DNA of 64,000 nucleotides, taken from Clusia tigrina (lineage: Eukaryota; Arthropoda; Insecta; Diptera; Clusiidae). The stretch spans positions 96,288,280 to 96,352,279 of the forward strand of contig OV050033.1 of NCBI GenBank assembly GCA_920105625.2. The letters run 5' to 3'. Under the pieces are notes generated by a model. The model did no database searches and was not told where the DNA came from. It worked only from the letters and a program-made list of their open reading frames with translations. A program made the position numbers and the translations under genes. Positions 1 to 11,758 of this stretch are shown here, in pieces (the stretch's first letter is position 1; every line of letters begins with the position of its first letter).

Positions 1-196
1 AAATGGCCCTAACTTCTATACGGTATGTCCTACATCTATCAAAGTTTGAAACATACAAATGTTTGTAACATTTTACTGGAGCGTCATAAAACCTTGAAAT
101 TTTGTAACAATAAACTACTCGAGCCTCTTGTCAATTTAATCTATCGCTCAAAGCTATGCTACCCTTGAGTCCCAAATCAAACACTGATAAAAATTC
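1..196. repeat. Hybrid I/L monomer at the window start
   Basis: The left part carries I-type marks (GTATGTCCTACATC, TTTGAAAC, AAACTACTC, TTTAATCTATC). The right part, with CTATGCTACCC and AAAAATTC, resembles the end of an L monomer and runs directly into a B monomer, as L normally does. It therefore looks like an I-to-L fusion left by unequal exchange, which would have removed J and K from the upstream unit. Its upstream neighbours lie outside the window, so the unit it belongs to cannot be measured. Confidence 0.7.
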
Positions 197-2548
197 AAAT
201 GGCCCTAACTTCTATACGGTACGTCCTTCACCTATCAAAGTTTGCAACATATAAATGGTTGTAACTTTGTAGTGCAGCGGCATAAAACCTTGAAATTTTG
301 TAACAATAAAATACTCGAGCCTCTTGTCAATTTAAGCTATCGCTCAAAGCTATGCTCCCCTTGAGTCCCAAATCAAACACTGATAAAATTTCAAATGGCC
401 CTAACTTCTATACGGTACGTCCTACACTTATCAAAGTTTGCAACATACAAATGCTTGTAACTTTTTACTGGAGCGTCATAAAACCTCGAAATTTTGTAAC
501 AATAAAATACTCAAGCCTCTTGTCAATTTAAGCTATCGCTCAAAGCTATGCTACCCTTAAGTCCCAAATCAAACACTGATAAAACTTCAAATGGCCCTAA
601 CTTCTATACGGTACGTCCTACACCTATCAAAGTTTGCAACATACAAATGCTTGTAACTTTTTACTGGAGCGTCATAAAACCTTGAAATTTTGTAACAATA
701 AAGTACTCGAGCCTCTTGTCAATTTAAGCTATCGCTCAAAGCTATGCTACCCTTAAGTCCCAAATCAAACACTGATAAAACTTCAAATGGCCCTAACTTC
801 TATACGGTACGTCCTACACCTATCAAAGTTTGCAACATACAAATGCTTGTAACTTTTTACTGGAGCGTCATAAAACCTTGAAATTTTGTAACAATAAAGT
901 ACTCGAGCCTCTTGTCAATTTAAGCTATCGCTCAAAGCTATCCTACCCTTGAGTCCCAAATCAAACACTGATAAAACTTCAATTGGCCCTATCTTCTATA
1001 CGGTACGTCCTACACCTATCAAAGTTTGCAACATACAAATGCTTGAAACTTTTTACTGGAGCGTCATAAAACCTTGAAATTTTGTAACAATATAGTACTC
1101 GAGCCTCTTGTCAATTTAAGTTATCGCTCAAAGCTGTGCTACCCTTGAGTCCCACATCAAACACTGATAAAAATTCAAATGGCCCTAACTTCTATACGGT
1201 ACGTCCTACACCTAACAAAGTTTGCAACATACAAATGCTTGTAACTTTTTACTGGAGCGTCATAAAACCTTGAAATTTTGTAACAATAAAGTACTCGAAC
1301 CTCTTGTCAATTTAAGCTATCGCTCAAAGCTGTGCTACCCTTGAGTCCCAAATCAAACACTGATAAAGCTTCAAATGGCCCTAACTTCTATACGGTACGT
1401 CCTACACCTGTCAAAGTTGGCAACATACAAATGCTTGTAACTTTTTACTGGAGCGTCATAAAACCTTGAAATTTTGTAACAATAAAGTACTGGAGCCTCT
1501 TGTCAATTTAAGCTATCGCTCAAAGCTGTGCTACCCTTGAGTCCCAAATCAAACACTGATAAAACTTCAAATGGCCCTAACTTCTATACGGTACGTCCTA
1601 CACCTATCAAAGTTTGCAACATATAAATGCTTGTAACTTTTTACTGGAGCGTCATAAAACCTTGAAATTTTGTAACAATTAAGTACTCGAGCCTCTTGTC
1701 AATTTAAGCTATCGCTCAAAGCTGTGCTACCCTTGAGTCCCAAATCAAACACTGATAAATCTTCAAATGGCCCTAACTTCTATACGGTATGTCCTACATC
1801 TATCAAAGTTTGAAACATACAAATGCTTGTAACTTTTTACTGGAGCGTCATAAAACCTTGAAATTTTGTAACAATAAACTACTCGAGCCTCTTGTCAATT
1901 TAATCTATCGCTCAAAGCTGTGCTACCCTTGAGTCCCAAATCAAACACTGATAAAACTTCAAATGGCCCTAATTTCTATACGGTACGTCCTACACCTATC
2001 AAAGTTTGCAACATATAAATGCTAGTAAGTTTTTACTGGAGCGTCATAAAACCTCGAAATTGTGCAACAATAAAGTACTCGAGCCTCTTGTCAATTTAAG
2101 CTATCGCTCAAAGCTATGCTACCCTTGAGTCCCAAATCAAACACTGATAAAATTTCAAATGGCCCTACCTTCTATACGGTACGTCCTACACCTATCAAAG
2201 TTTGCAACATACAAATGCTTGTAACTTTTTACTGGAGCGTCATAAAACCTTGAAATTTTGTAACAATAAAGTACTCGAGCCTCTTGTCAAGTTAAGCTAT
2301 CGCTCAAAGCTGTGCTACTCTTGAGTCCCAAATCAAACACTGATAAAACTTTAAATGGCAATAACTTCTATACGGTACGTCCTACACCTATCAAAGTTTG
2401 AAACATACAAATGCTTGTAACTTTTTACTGGAGCGTCATAAAACCTTGAAATTTTGTAACAATAAAGTACTCGAGCCTCTTGTCAATTTAAGCTATCGCT
2501 CAAAGCTATGCTACCCTTGAGTCCCAAATCAAACACTGATAAAAATTC
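197..2548. repeat. Block 1 HOR unit 1, canonical 12-mer (2,352 bp)
   Basis: Order B C D D' E F G H I J K L, with monomer starts every 196 bp from 197 to 2353. This is the best reference unit because it has no indel and all types are intact. Its B monomer differs slightly from later B copies: ATAAATGGTTG and TTTGTAGTGC here, against ATAAATAGTTG and TTTTTAGTGC elsewhere. Confidence 0.93.
589..784. repeat. Representative near-consensus 196-bp monomer
   Basis: This copy is close to the window consensus (one difference seen: TTAAG for TTGAG near base 166). Monomer landmarks counted from AAATGG = 1 are: CGGTACGTCC at 21-30; AAAGTT at 41-46 facing AACTTT at 67-72; the heptamer TTGYAAC at 46-52, 63-69 and 102-108; GGAGCGTCAT at 78-87; TTGAAATTTT at 94-103; AATAAA near 109-114; the ScaI-like AGTACT beside CTCGAG near 115-122; and a direct repeat AAGCTAT flanking CGCTCAA near 139-157. 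There are five CpG sites, two in CGGTACG and one each in GAGCGTC, CTCGAG and TATCGCT. The phase chosen here is arbitrary. Confidence 0.95.
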
Positions 2549-3528
2549 AAATGGCCCTAACTTCTATACGGTACGTCCTTCACCTATCAAAGTTTGCAAC
2601 ATATAAATAGTTGTAACTTTTTAGTGCAGCGGCATAAAACCTTGAAATTTTGTAACAATAAAATACTCGAGCCTCTTGTCAATTTAAGCTATCGCTCAAA
2701 GCTATGCTCCCCTTGAGTCCCAAATCAAACACTGATAAAATTTCAAATGGCCCTAACTTCTATACGGTACGTCCTACACTTATCAAAGTTTGCAACATAC
2801 AAATGCTTGTAACTTTTTACTGGAGCGTCATAAAACCTCGAAATTTTGTAACAATAAAATACTCAAGCCTCTTGTCAATTTAAGCTATCGCTCAAAGCTA
2901 TGCTACCCTTAAGTCCCAAATCAAACACTGATAAAACTTCAAATGGCCCTAACTTCTATACGGTACGTCCTACACCTATCAAAGTTTGCAACATACAAAT
3001 GCTTGTAACTTTTTACTGGAGCGTCATAAAACCTTGAAATTTTGTAACAATAAAGTACTCGAGCCTCTTGTCAATTTAAGCTATCGCTCAAAGCTATGCT
3101 ACCCTTAAGTCCCAAATCAAACACTGATAAAACTTCAAATGGCCCTAACTTCTATACGGTACGTCCTACACCTATCAAAGTTTGCAACATACAAATGCTT
3201 GTAACTTTTTACTGGAGCGTCATAAAACCTTGAAATTTTGTAACAATAAAGTACTCGAGCCTCTTGTCAAGTTAAGCTATCGCTCAAAGCTGTGCTACTC
3301 TTGAGTCCCAAATCAAACACTGATAAAACTTTAAATGGCAATAACTTCTATACGGTACGTCCTACACCTATCAAAGTTTGAAACATACAAATGCTTGTAA
3401 CTTTTTACTGGAGCGTCATAAAACCTTGAAATTTTGTAACAATAAAGTACTCGAGCCTCTTGTCAATTTAAGCTATCGCTCAAAGCTATGCTACCCTTGA
3501 GTCCCAAATCAAACACTGATAAAAATTC
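2549..3528. repeat. Block 1 HOR unit 2, 5-monomer deletion derivative (980 bp)
   Basis: Order B C D, then a D/K hybrid at 3137, then L. The hybrid begins like D (GGCCCTAACTTC) and ends like K (GTCAAGTTAAGC and GTGCTACTC), so seven monomers (D' to J and part of K) are missing. The exchange point lies between roughly 3146 and 3266, where D and K are almost identical. Confidence 0.9.
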
Positions 3529-6271
3529 AAATGGCCCTAACTTCTATACGGTACGTCCTTCACCTATCAAAGTTTGCAACATATAAATAGTTGTAACTTT
3601 TTAGTGCAGCGGCATAAAACCTTGAAATTTTGTAACAATAAAATACTCGAGCCTCTTGTCAATTTAAGCTATCGCTCAAAGCTATGCTCCCCTTGAGTCC
3701 CAAATCAAACACTGATAAAATTTCAAATGGCCCTAACTTCTATACGGTACGTCCTACACTTATCAAAGTTTGCAACATACAAATGCTTGTAACTTTTTAC
3801 TGGAGCGTCATAAAACCTCGAAATTTTGTAACAATAAAATACTCAAGCCTCTTGTCAATTTAAGCTATCGCTCAAAGCTATGCTACCCTTAAGTCCCAAA
3901 TCAAACACTGATAAAACTTCAAATGGCCCTAACTTCTATACGGTACGTCCTACACCTATCAAAGTTTGCAACATACAAATGCTTGTAACTTTTTACTGGA
4001 GCGTCATAAAACCTTGAAATTTTGTAACAATAAAGTACTCGAGCCTCTTGTCAATTTAAGCTATCGCTCAAAGCTATGCTACCCTTAAGTCCCAAATCAA
4101 ACACTGATAAAACTTCAAATGGCCCTAACTTCTATACGGTACGTCCTACACCTATCAAAGTTTGCAACATACAAATGCTTGTAACTTTTTACTGGAGCGT
4201 CATAAAACCTTGAAATTTTTAACAATAAAGTACTCGAGCCTCTTGTCAATTTAAGCTATCGCTCAAAGCTATCCTACCCTTGAGTCCCAAATCAAACACT
4301 GATAAAACTTCAATTGGCCCTATCTTCTATACGGTACGTCCTACACCTATCAAAGTTTGCAACATACAAATGCTTGAAACTTTTTACTGGAGCGTCATAA
4401 AACCTTGAAATTTTGTAACAATATAGTACTCGAGCCTCTTGTCAATTTAAGTTATCGCTCAAAGCTGTGCTACCCTTGAGTCCCACATCAAAAACTGATA
4501 AAAATTCAAATGGCCCTAACTTCTATACGGTACGTCCTACACCTAACAAAGTTTGCAACTTACAAATGCTTGTAACTTTTTACTGGAGCGTCATAAAACC
4601 TTGAAATTTTGTAACAATAAAGTACTCGAACCTCTTGTCAATTTAAGCTATCGCTCAAAGCTGTGCTACCCTTGAGTCCCAAATCAAACACTGATAAAGC
4701 TTCAAATGGCCCTAACTTCTATACGGTACGTCCTACACCTGTCAAAGTTTGCAACATACAAATGCTTGTAACTTTTTACTGGAGCGTCATAAAACCTTGA
4801 AATTTTGTAACAATAAAGTACTGGAGCCTCTTGTCAATTTAAGCTATCGCTCAAAGCTGTGCTACCCTTGAGTCCCAAATCAAACACTGATAAAACTTCA
4901 AATGGCCCTAACTTCTATACGGTACTCCCTACACCTATTAAAGTTTGCAACATATAAATGCTTGTAACTTTTTACTGGAGCGTCATAAAACCTTGAAATT
5001 TTGTAACAATTAACTACTCGAGCCTCTTGTCAATTTAAGCTATCGCTCAAAGCTGTGCTACCCTTGAGTCCCAAATCAAACACTGATAAATCTTCAAATG
5101 GCCCTAACTTCTATACGGTATGTCCTACATCTATCAAAGTTTGAAACATACAAATGCTTGTAACTTTTTACTGGAGCGTCATAAAACCTTGAAATTTTGT
5201 AACAATAAACTACTCGAGCCTCTTGTCAATTTAATCTATCGCTCAAAGCTGTGCTACCCTTGAGTCCCAAATCAAACACTGATAAAACTTCAAATGGCCC
5301 TAATTTCTATACGGTACGTCCTACACCTATCAAAGTTTGCAACATATAAATGCTAGTAAGTTTTTACTGGAGCGTCATAAAACCTCGAAATTGTGCAACA
5401 ATAAAGTACTCGAGCCTCTTGTCAATTTAAGCTATCGCTCAAAGCTATGCTACCCTTGAGTCCCAAATCAAACACTGATAAAATTTCAAATGGCCCTACC
5501 TTCTATACGGTACGTCCTACACCTATCAAAGTTTGCAACATACAAATGCTTGTAACTTTTTACTGGAGCGTCATAAAACCTTGAAATTTTGTAACAATAA
5601 AGTACTCGAGCCTCTTGTCAATTTAAGCTATCGCTCAAAGCTATGCTACCCTTAAGTCCCAAATCAAACACTGATAAAACTTCAAATGGCCCTAGCTTCT
5701 ATACGGTACGTCCTACACCTATCAAAGTTTGCAACATACAAATGCTTGTAACTTTTTACTGGAGCGTCATAAAACCTTGAAATTTTGTAACAATAAAGTA
5801 CTCGAGCCTCTTGTCAATTTAAGCTATCGCTCAAAGCTGTCCTACCCTTGAGTCCCAAATCAAACACTGATAAAACTTCAATTGGCCCTATCTTCTATAC
5901 GGTACGTCCTACACCTATCAAAGTTTGCAACATACAAATGCTTGTAACTTTTTACTGGAGCGTCATAAAACCTTGAAATTTTGTAACAATAAAGTACTCG
6001 AGCCTCTTGTCAATTTAATCTATCGCTCAAAGCTGTGCTACCCTTGAGTCCCAAATCAAACACTGATAAAACTTCAAATGCCCCTAATTTCTATACGGTA
6101 CGTCCTACACCTATCAAAGTTTGCAACATATAAATGCTAGTAAGTTTTTACTGGAGCGTCATAAAACCTCGAAATTGTGCAACAATAAAGTACTCGAGCC
6201 TCTTGTCAATTTAAGCTATCGCTCAAAGCTATGCTACCCTTGAGTCCCAAATCAAACACTGATAAAATTTC
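3529..6271. repeat. Block 1 HOR unit 3, 14-monomer derivative (2,743 bp)
   Basis: Order B C D D' E F G H I J, then a K/D hybrid near 5488, a D'' monomer with CCTAGCTTC near 5684, an E/I hybrid near 5880, and J near 6076 leading straight into B. A 1-bp deletion turns ATTTTGTAAC into ATTTTTAAC near 4217. H carries the private variant GTACTCCCTACACC near 4923. The same peculiarities reappear in the unit at 8624. Confidence 0.88.
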
Positions 6272-8623
6272 AAATGGCCCTAACTTCTATACGGTACGTC
6301 CTTCACCTATCAAAGTTTGCAACATATAAATAGTTGTAACTTTTTAGTGCAGCGGCATAAAACCTTGAAATTTTGTAACAATAAAATACTCGAGCCTCTT
6401 GTCAATTTAAGCTATCGCTCAAAGCTATGCTCCCCTTGAGTCCCAAATCAAACACTGATAAAATTTCAAATGGCCCTAACTTCTATACGGTACGTCCTAC
6501 ACTTATCAAAGTTTGCAACATACAAATGCTTGTAACTTTTTACTGGAGCGTCATAAAACCTCGAAATTTTGTAACAATAAAATACTCAAGCCTCTTGTCA
6601 ATTTAAGCTATCGCTCAAAGCTATGCTACCCTTAAGTCCCAAATCAAACACTGATAAAACTTCAAATGGCCCTAACTTCTATACGGTACGTCCTACACCT
6701 ATCAAAGTTTGCAACATACAAATGCTTGTAACTTTTTACTGGAGCGTCATAAAACCTTGAAATTTTGTAACAATAAAGTACTCGAGCCTCTTGTCAATTT
6801 AAGCTATCGCTCAAAGCTATGCTACCCTTAAGTCCCAAATCAAACACTGATAAAACTTCAAATGGCCCTAGCTTCTATACGGTACGTCCTACACCTATCA
6901 AAGTTTGCAACATACAAATGCTTGTAACTTTTTACTGGAGCGTCATAAAACCTTGAAATTTTGTAACAATAAAGTACTCGAGCCTCTTGTCAATTTAAGC
7001 TATCGCTCAAAGCTATCCTACCCTTGAGTCCCAAATCAAACACTGATAAAACTTCAATTGGCCCTATCTTCTATACGGTACGTCCTACACCTATCAAAGT
7101 TTGCAACATACAAATGCTTGAAACTTTTTACTGGAGCGTCATAAAACCTTGAAATTTTGTAACAATATAGTACTCGAGCCTCTTGTCAATTTAAGTTATC
7201 GCTCAAAGCTGTGCTACCCTTGAGTCCCACATCAAAAACTGATAAAAATTCAAATGGCCCTAACTTCTATACGGTACGTCCTACACCTAACAAAGTTTGC
7301 AACATACAAATGCTTGTAACTTTTTACTGGAGCGTCATAAAACCTTGAAATTGTGTAACAATAAAGTACTCGAACCTCTTGTCAATTTAAGCTATCGCTC
7401 AAAGCTGTGCTACCCTTGAGTCCCAAATCAAACACTGATAAAGCTTCAAATGGCCCTAACTTCTATACGGTACGTCCTACACCTGTCAAAGTTGGCAACA
7501 TACAAATGCTTGTAACTTTTTACTGGAGCGTCATAAAACCTTGAAATTTTGTAACAATAAAGTACTGGAGCCTCTTGTCAATTTAAGCTATCGCTCAAAG
7601 CTGTGCTACCCTTGAGTCCCAAATCAAACACTGATAAAACTTCAAATGGCCCTAACTTCTATACGGTACGTCCTACACCTATCAAAGTTTGCAACATATA
7701 AATGCTTGTAACTTTTTACTGGAGCGTCATAAAACCTTGAAATTTTGTAACAATTAAGTACTCGAGCCTCTTGTCAATTTAAGCTATCGCTCAAAGCTGT
7801 GCTACCCTTGAGTCCCAAATCAAACACTGATAAATCTTCAAATGGCCCTAACTTCTATACGGTATGTCCTACATCTATCAAAGTTTGAAACATACAAATG
7901 CTTGTAACTTTTTACTGGAGCGTCATAAAACCTTGAAATTTTGTAACAATAAACTACTCGAGCCTCTTGTCAATTTAATCTATCGCTCAAAGCTGTGCTA
8001 CCCTTGAGTCCCAAATCAAACACTGATAAAACTTCAAATGGCCCTAATTTCTATACGGTACGTCCTACACCTATCAAAGTTTGCAACATATAAATGCTAG
8101 TAAGTTTTTACTGGAGCGTCATAAAACCTCGAAATTGTGCAACAATAAAGTACTCGAGCCTCTTGTCAATTTAAGCTATCGCTCAAAGCTATGCTACCCT
8201 TGAGTCCCAAATCAAACACTGATAAAATTTCAAATGGCCCTACCTTCTATACGGTACGTCCTACACCTATCAAAGTTTGCAACATACAAATGCTTGTAAC
8301 TTTTTACTGGAGCGTCATAAAACCTTGAAATTTTGTAACAATAAAGTACTCGAGCCTCTTGTCAAGTTAAGCTATCGCTCAAAGCTGTGCTACTCTTGAG
8401 TCCCAAATCAAACACTGATAAAACTTTAAATGGCAATAACTTCTATACGGTACGTCCTACACCTATCAAAGTTTGAAACATACAAATGCTTGTAACTTTT
8501 TACTGGAGCGTCATAAAACCTTGAAATTTTGTAACAATAAAGTACTCGAGCCTCTTGTCAATTTAAGCTATCGCTCAAAGCTATGCTACCCTTGAGTCCC
8601 AAATCAAACACTGATAAAAATTC
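6272..8623. repeat. Block 1 HOR unit 4, 12-mer (2,352 bp)
   Basis: Order B C D D'' E F G H I J K L. The fourth monomer carries CCTAGCTTC near 6869, the D'' mark also seen near 5693, 11180 and 12354. There is no net indel relative to unit 1. Confidence 0.9.
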
Positions 8624-11600
8624 AAATGGCCCTAACTTCTATACGGTACGTCCTTCACCTATCAAAGTTTGCAACATATAAATAGTTGTAACTTTTTAGT
8701 GCAGCGGCATAAAACCTTGAAATTTTGTAACAATAAAATACTCGAGCCTCTTGTCAATTTAAGCTATCGCTCAAAGCTATGCTCCCCTTGAGTCCCAAAT
8801 CAAACACTGATAAAATTTCAAATGGCCCTAACTTCTATACGGTACGTCCTACACTTATCAAAGTTTGCAACATACAAATGCTTGTAACTTTTTACTGGAG
8901 CGTCATAAAACCTCGAAATTTTGTAACAATAAAATACTCAAGCCTCTTGTCAATTTAAGCTATCGCTCAAAGCTATGCTACCCTTAAGTCCCAAATCAAA
9001 CACTCATAAAACTTCAAATGGCCCTAACTTCTATACGGTACGTCCTACACCTATCAAAGTTTGCAACATACAAATGCTTGTAACTTTTTACTGGAGCGTC
9101 ATAAAACCTTGAAATTTTGTAACAATAAAGTACTCGAGCCTGTTGTCAATTTAAGCTATCGCTCAAAGCTATGCTACCCTTAAGTCCCAAATCAAACACT
9201 GATAAAACTTCAAATGGCCCTAACTTCTATACGGTACGTCCTACACCTATCAAAGTTTGCAACATACAAATGCTTGTAACTTTTTACTGGAGCGTCATAA
9301 AACCTTGAAATTTTTAACAATAAAGTACTCGAGCCTCTTGTCAATTTAAGCTATCGCTCAAAGCTATCCTACCCTTGAGTCCCAAATCAAACACTGATAA
9401 AACTTCAATTGGCCCTATCTTCTATACGGTACGTCCTACACCTATCAAAGTTTGCAACATACAAATGCTTGAAACTTTTTACTGGAGCGTCATAAAACTT
9501 TGAAATTTTGTAACAATATAGTACTCGAGCCTCTTGTCAATTTAAGTTATCGCTCAAAGCTGTGCTACCCTTGAGTCCCACATCAAAAACTGATAAAAAT
9601 TCAAATGGCCCTAACTTCTATACGGTACGTCCTACACCTAACAAAGTTTGCAACTTACAAATGCTTGTAACTTTTTACTGGAGCGTCATAAAACCTTGAA
9701 ATTTTGTAACAATAAAGTACTCGAACCTCTTGTCAATTTAAGCTATCGCTCAAAGCTGTGCTACCCTTGAGTCCCAAATCAAACACTGATAAAGCTTCAA
9801 ATGGCCCTAACTTCTATACGGTACGTCCTACACCTGTCAAAGTTTGCAACATACAAATGCTTGTAACTTTTTACTGGAGCGTCATAAAACCTTGAAATTT
9901 TGTAACAATAAAGTACTGGAGCCTCTTGTCAATTTAAGCTATCGCTCAAAGCTGTGCTACCCTTGAGTCCCAAATCAAACACTGATAAAACTTCAAATGG
10001 CCCTAACTTCTATACGGTACTCCCTACACCTATTAAAGTTTGCAACATATAAATGCTTGTAACTTTTTACTGGAGCGTCATAAAACCTTGAAATTTTGTA
10101 ACAATTAACTACTCGAGCCTCTTGTCAATTTAAGCTATCGCTCAAAGCTGTGCTACCCTTGAGTCCCAAATCAAACACTGATAAATCTTCAAATGGCCCT
10201 AACTTCTATACGGTATGTCCTACATCTATCAAAGTTTGAAACATACAAATGCTTGTAACTTTTTACTGGAGCGTCATAAAACCTTGAAATTTTGTAACAA
10301 TAAACTACTCGAGCCTCTTGTCAATTTAATCTATCGCTCAAAGCTGTGCTACCCTTGAGTCCCAAATCAAACACTGATAAAACTTCAAATGGCCCTAATT
10401 TCTATACGGTACGTCCTACACCTATCAAAGTTTGCAACATATAAATGCTAGTAAGTTTTTACTGGAGCGTCATAAAACCTCGAAATTGTGCAACAATAAA
10501 GTACTCGAGCCTCTTGTCAATTTAAGCTATCGCTCAAAGCTATGCTACCCTTGAGTCCCAAATCAAACACTGATAAAATTTCAAATGGCCCTACCTTCTA
10601 TACGGTACGTCCTACACCTATCAAAGTTTGCAACATACAAATGCTTGTAACTTTTTACTGGAGCGTCATAAAACCTTGAAATTTTGTAACAATAAAGTAC
10701 CCGAGCCTCTTGTCAAGTTAAGCTATCGCTCAAAGCTGTGCTACTCTTGAGTCCCAAATCAAACACTGATAAAACTTTAAATGGCAATAACTTCTATACG
10801 GTACGTCCTACACCTATCAAAGTTTGAAACATACAAATGCTTGTAACTTTTTACTGGAGCGTCATAAAACCTTGACATTTTGTAACAATAAAGTACTCGA
10901 GCCTCTTGTCAATTTAAGCTATCGCTCAAAGCTATGCTACCCTTAAGTCCCAAATCAAACACTGATAAAACTTCAAATGGCCCTAACTTCTATACGGTAC
11001 GTCCTACACCTATCAAAGTTTGCAACATACAAATGCTTGTAACTTTTTACTGGAGCGTCATAAAACCTTGAAATTTTGTAACAATAAAGTACTCGAGCCT
11101 CTTGTCAATTTAAGCTATCGCTCAAAGCTATGCTACCCTTAAGTCCCAAATCAAACACTGATAAAACTTCAAATGGCCCTAGCTTCTATACGGTACGTCC
11201 TACACCTATCAAAGTTTGCAACATACAAATGCTTGTAACTTTTTACTGGAGCGTCATAAAACCTTGAAATTTTGTAACAATAAAGTACTCGAGCCTCTTG
11301 TCAATTTAAGCTATCGCTCAAAGCTATCCTACCCTTGAGTCCCAAATCAAACACTGATAAATCTTCAATTGGCCCTATCTTCTATACGGTACGTCCTACA
11401 CCTATCAAAGTTTGCTACATACAAATGCTTGTAACTTTTTACTGGAGCGTCATAAAACCTTGAAATTTTGTAACAATAAAGTACTCGAGCCTCTTGTCAA
11501 TTTAATCTATCGCTCAAAGCTGTGCTACCCTTGAGCCCCAAATCAAACACTGATAAAACTTCAAATGCCCCTAATTTCTATACGGTACGTCCTACACCTA

Positions 11601-11758
11601 TCAAAGTTTGCAACATATAAATGCTAGTAAGTTTTTACTGGAGCGTCATAAAACCTCGAAATTGTGCAACAATAAAGTACTCGAGCCTCTTGTCAATTTA
11701 AGCTATCGCTCAAAGCTATGCTACCCTTGAGTCCCAAATCAAACACTGATAAAATTTC
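8624..11758. repeat. Block 1 HOR unit 5, 16-monomer derivative (3,135 bp)
   Basis: A complete B-to-L run whose last monomer ends like D (TTAAGTCCC), followed by D, D'', the E/I hybrid near 11367 and J, then directly B. It shares the 1-bp ATTTTTAAC deletion (near 9309) and the GTACTCCC variant of H (near 10017) with the unit at 3529. That makes it a sister copy with two additional monomers. Confidence 0.88.

Noticed and set aside
115..130. XhoI (CTCGAG) and ScaI (AGTACT) sites as functional signals
   Set aside because: They occur in most monomers and would give a restriction ladder, but nothing suggests they are more than part of the consensus.
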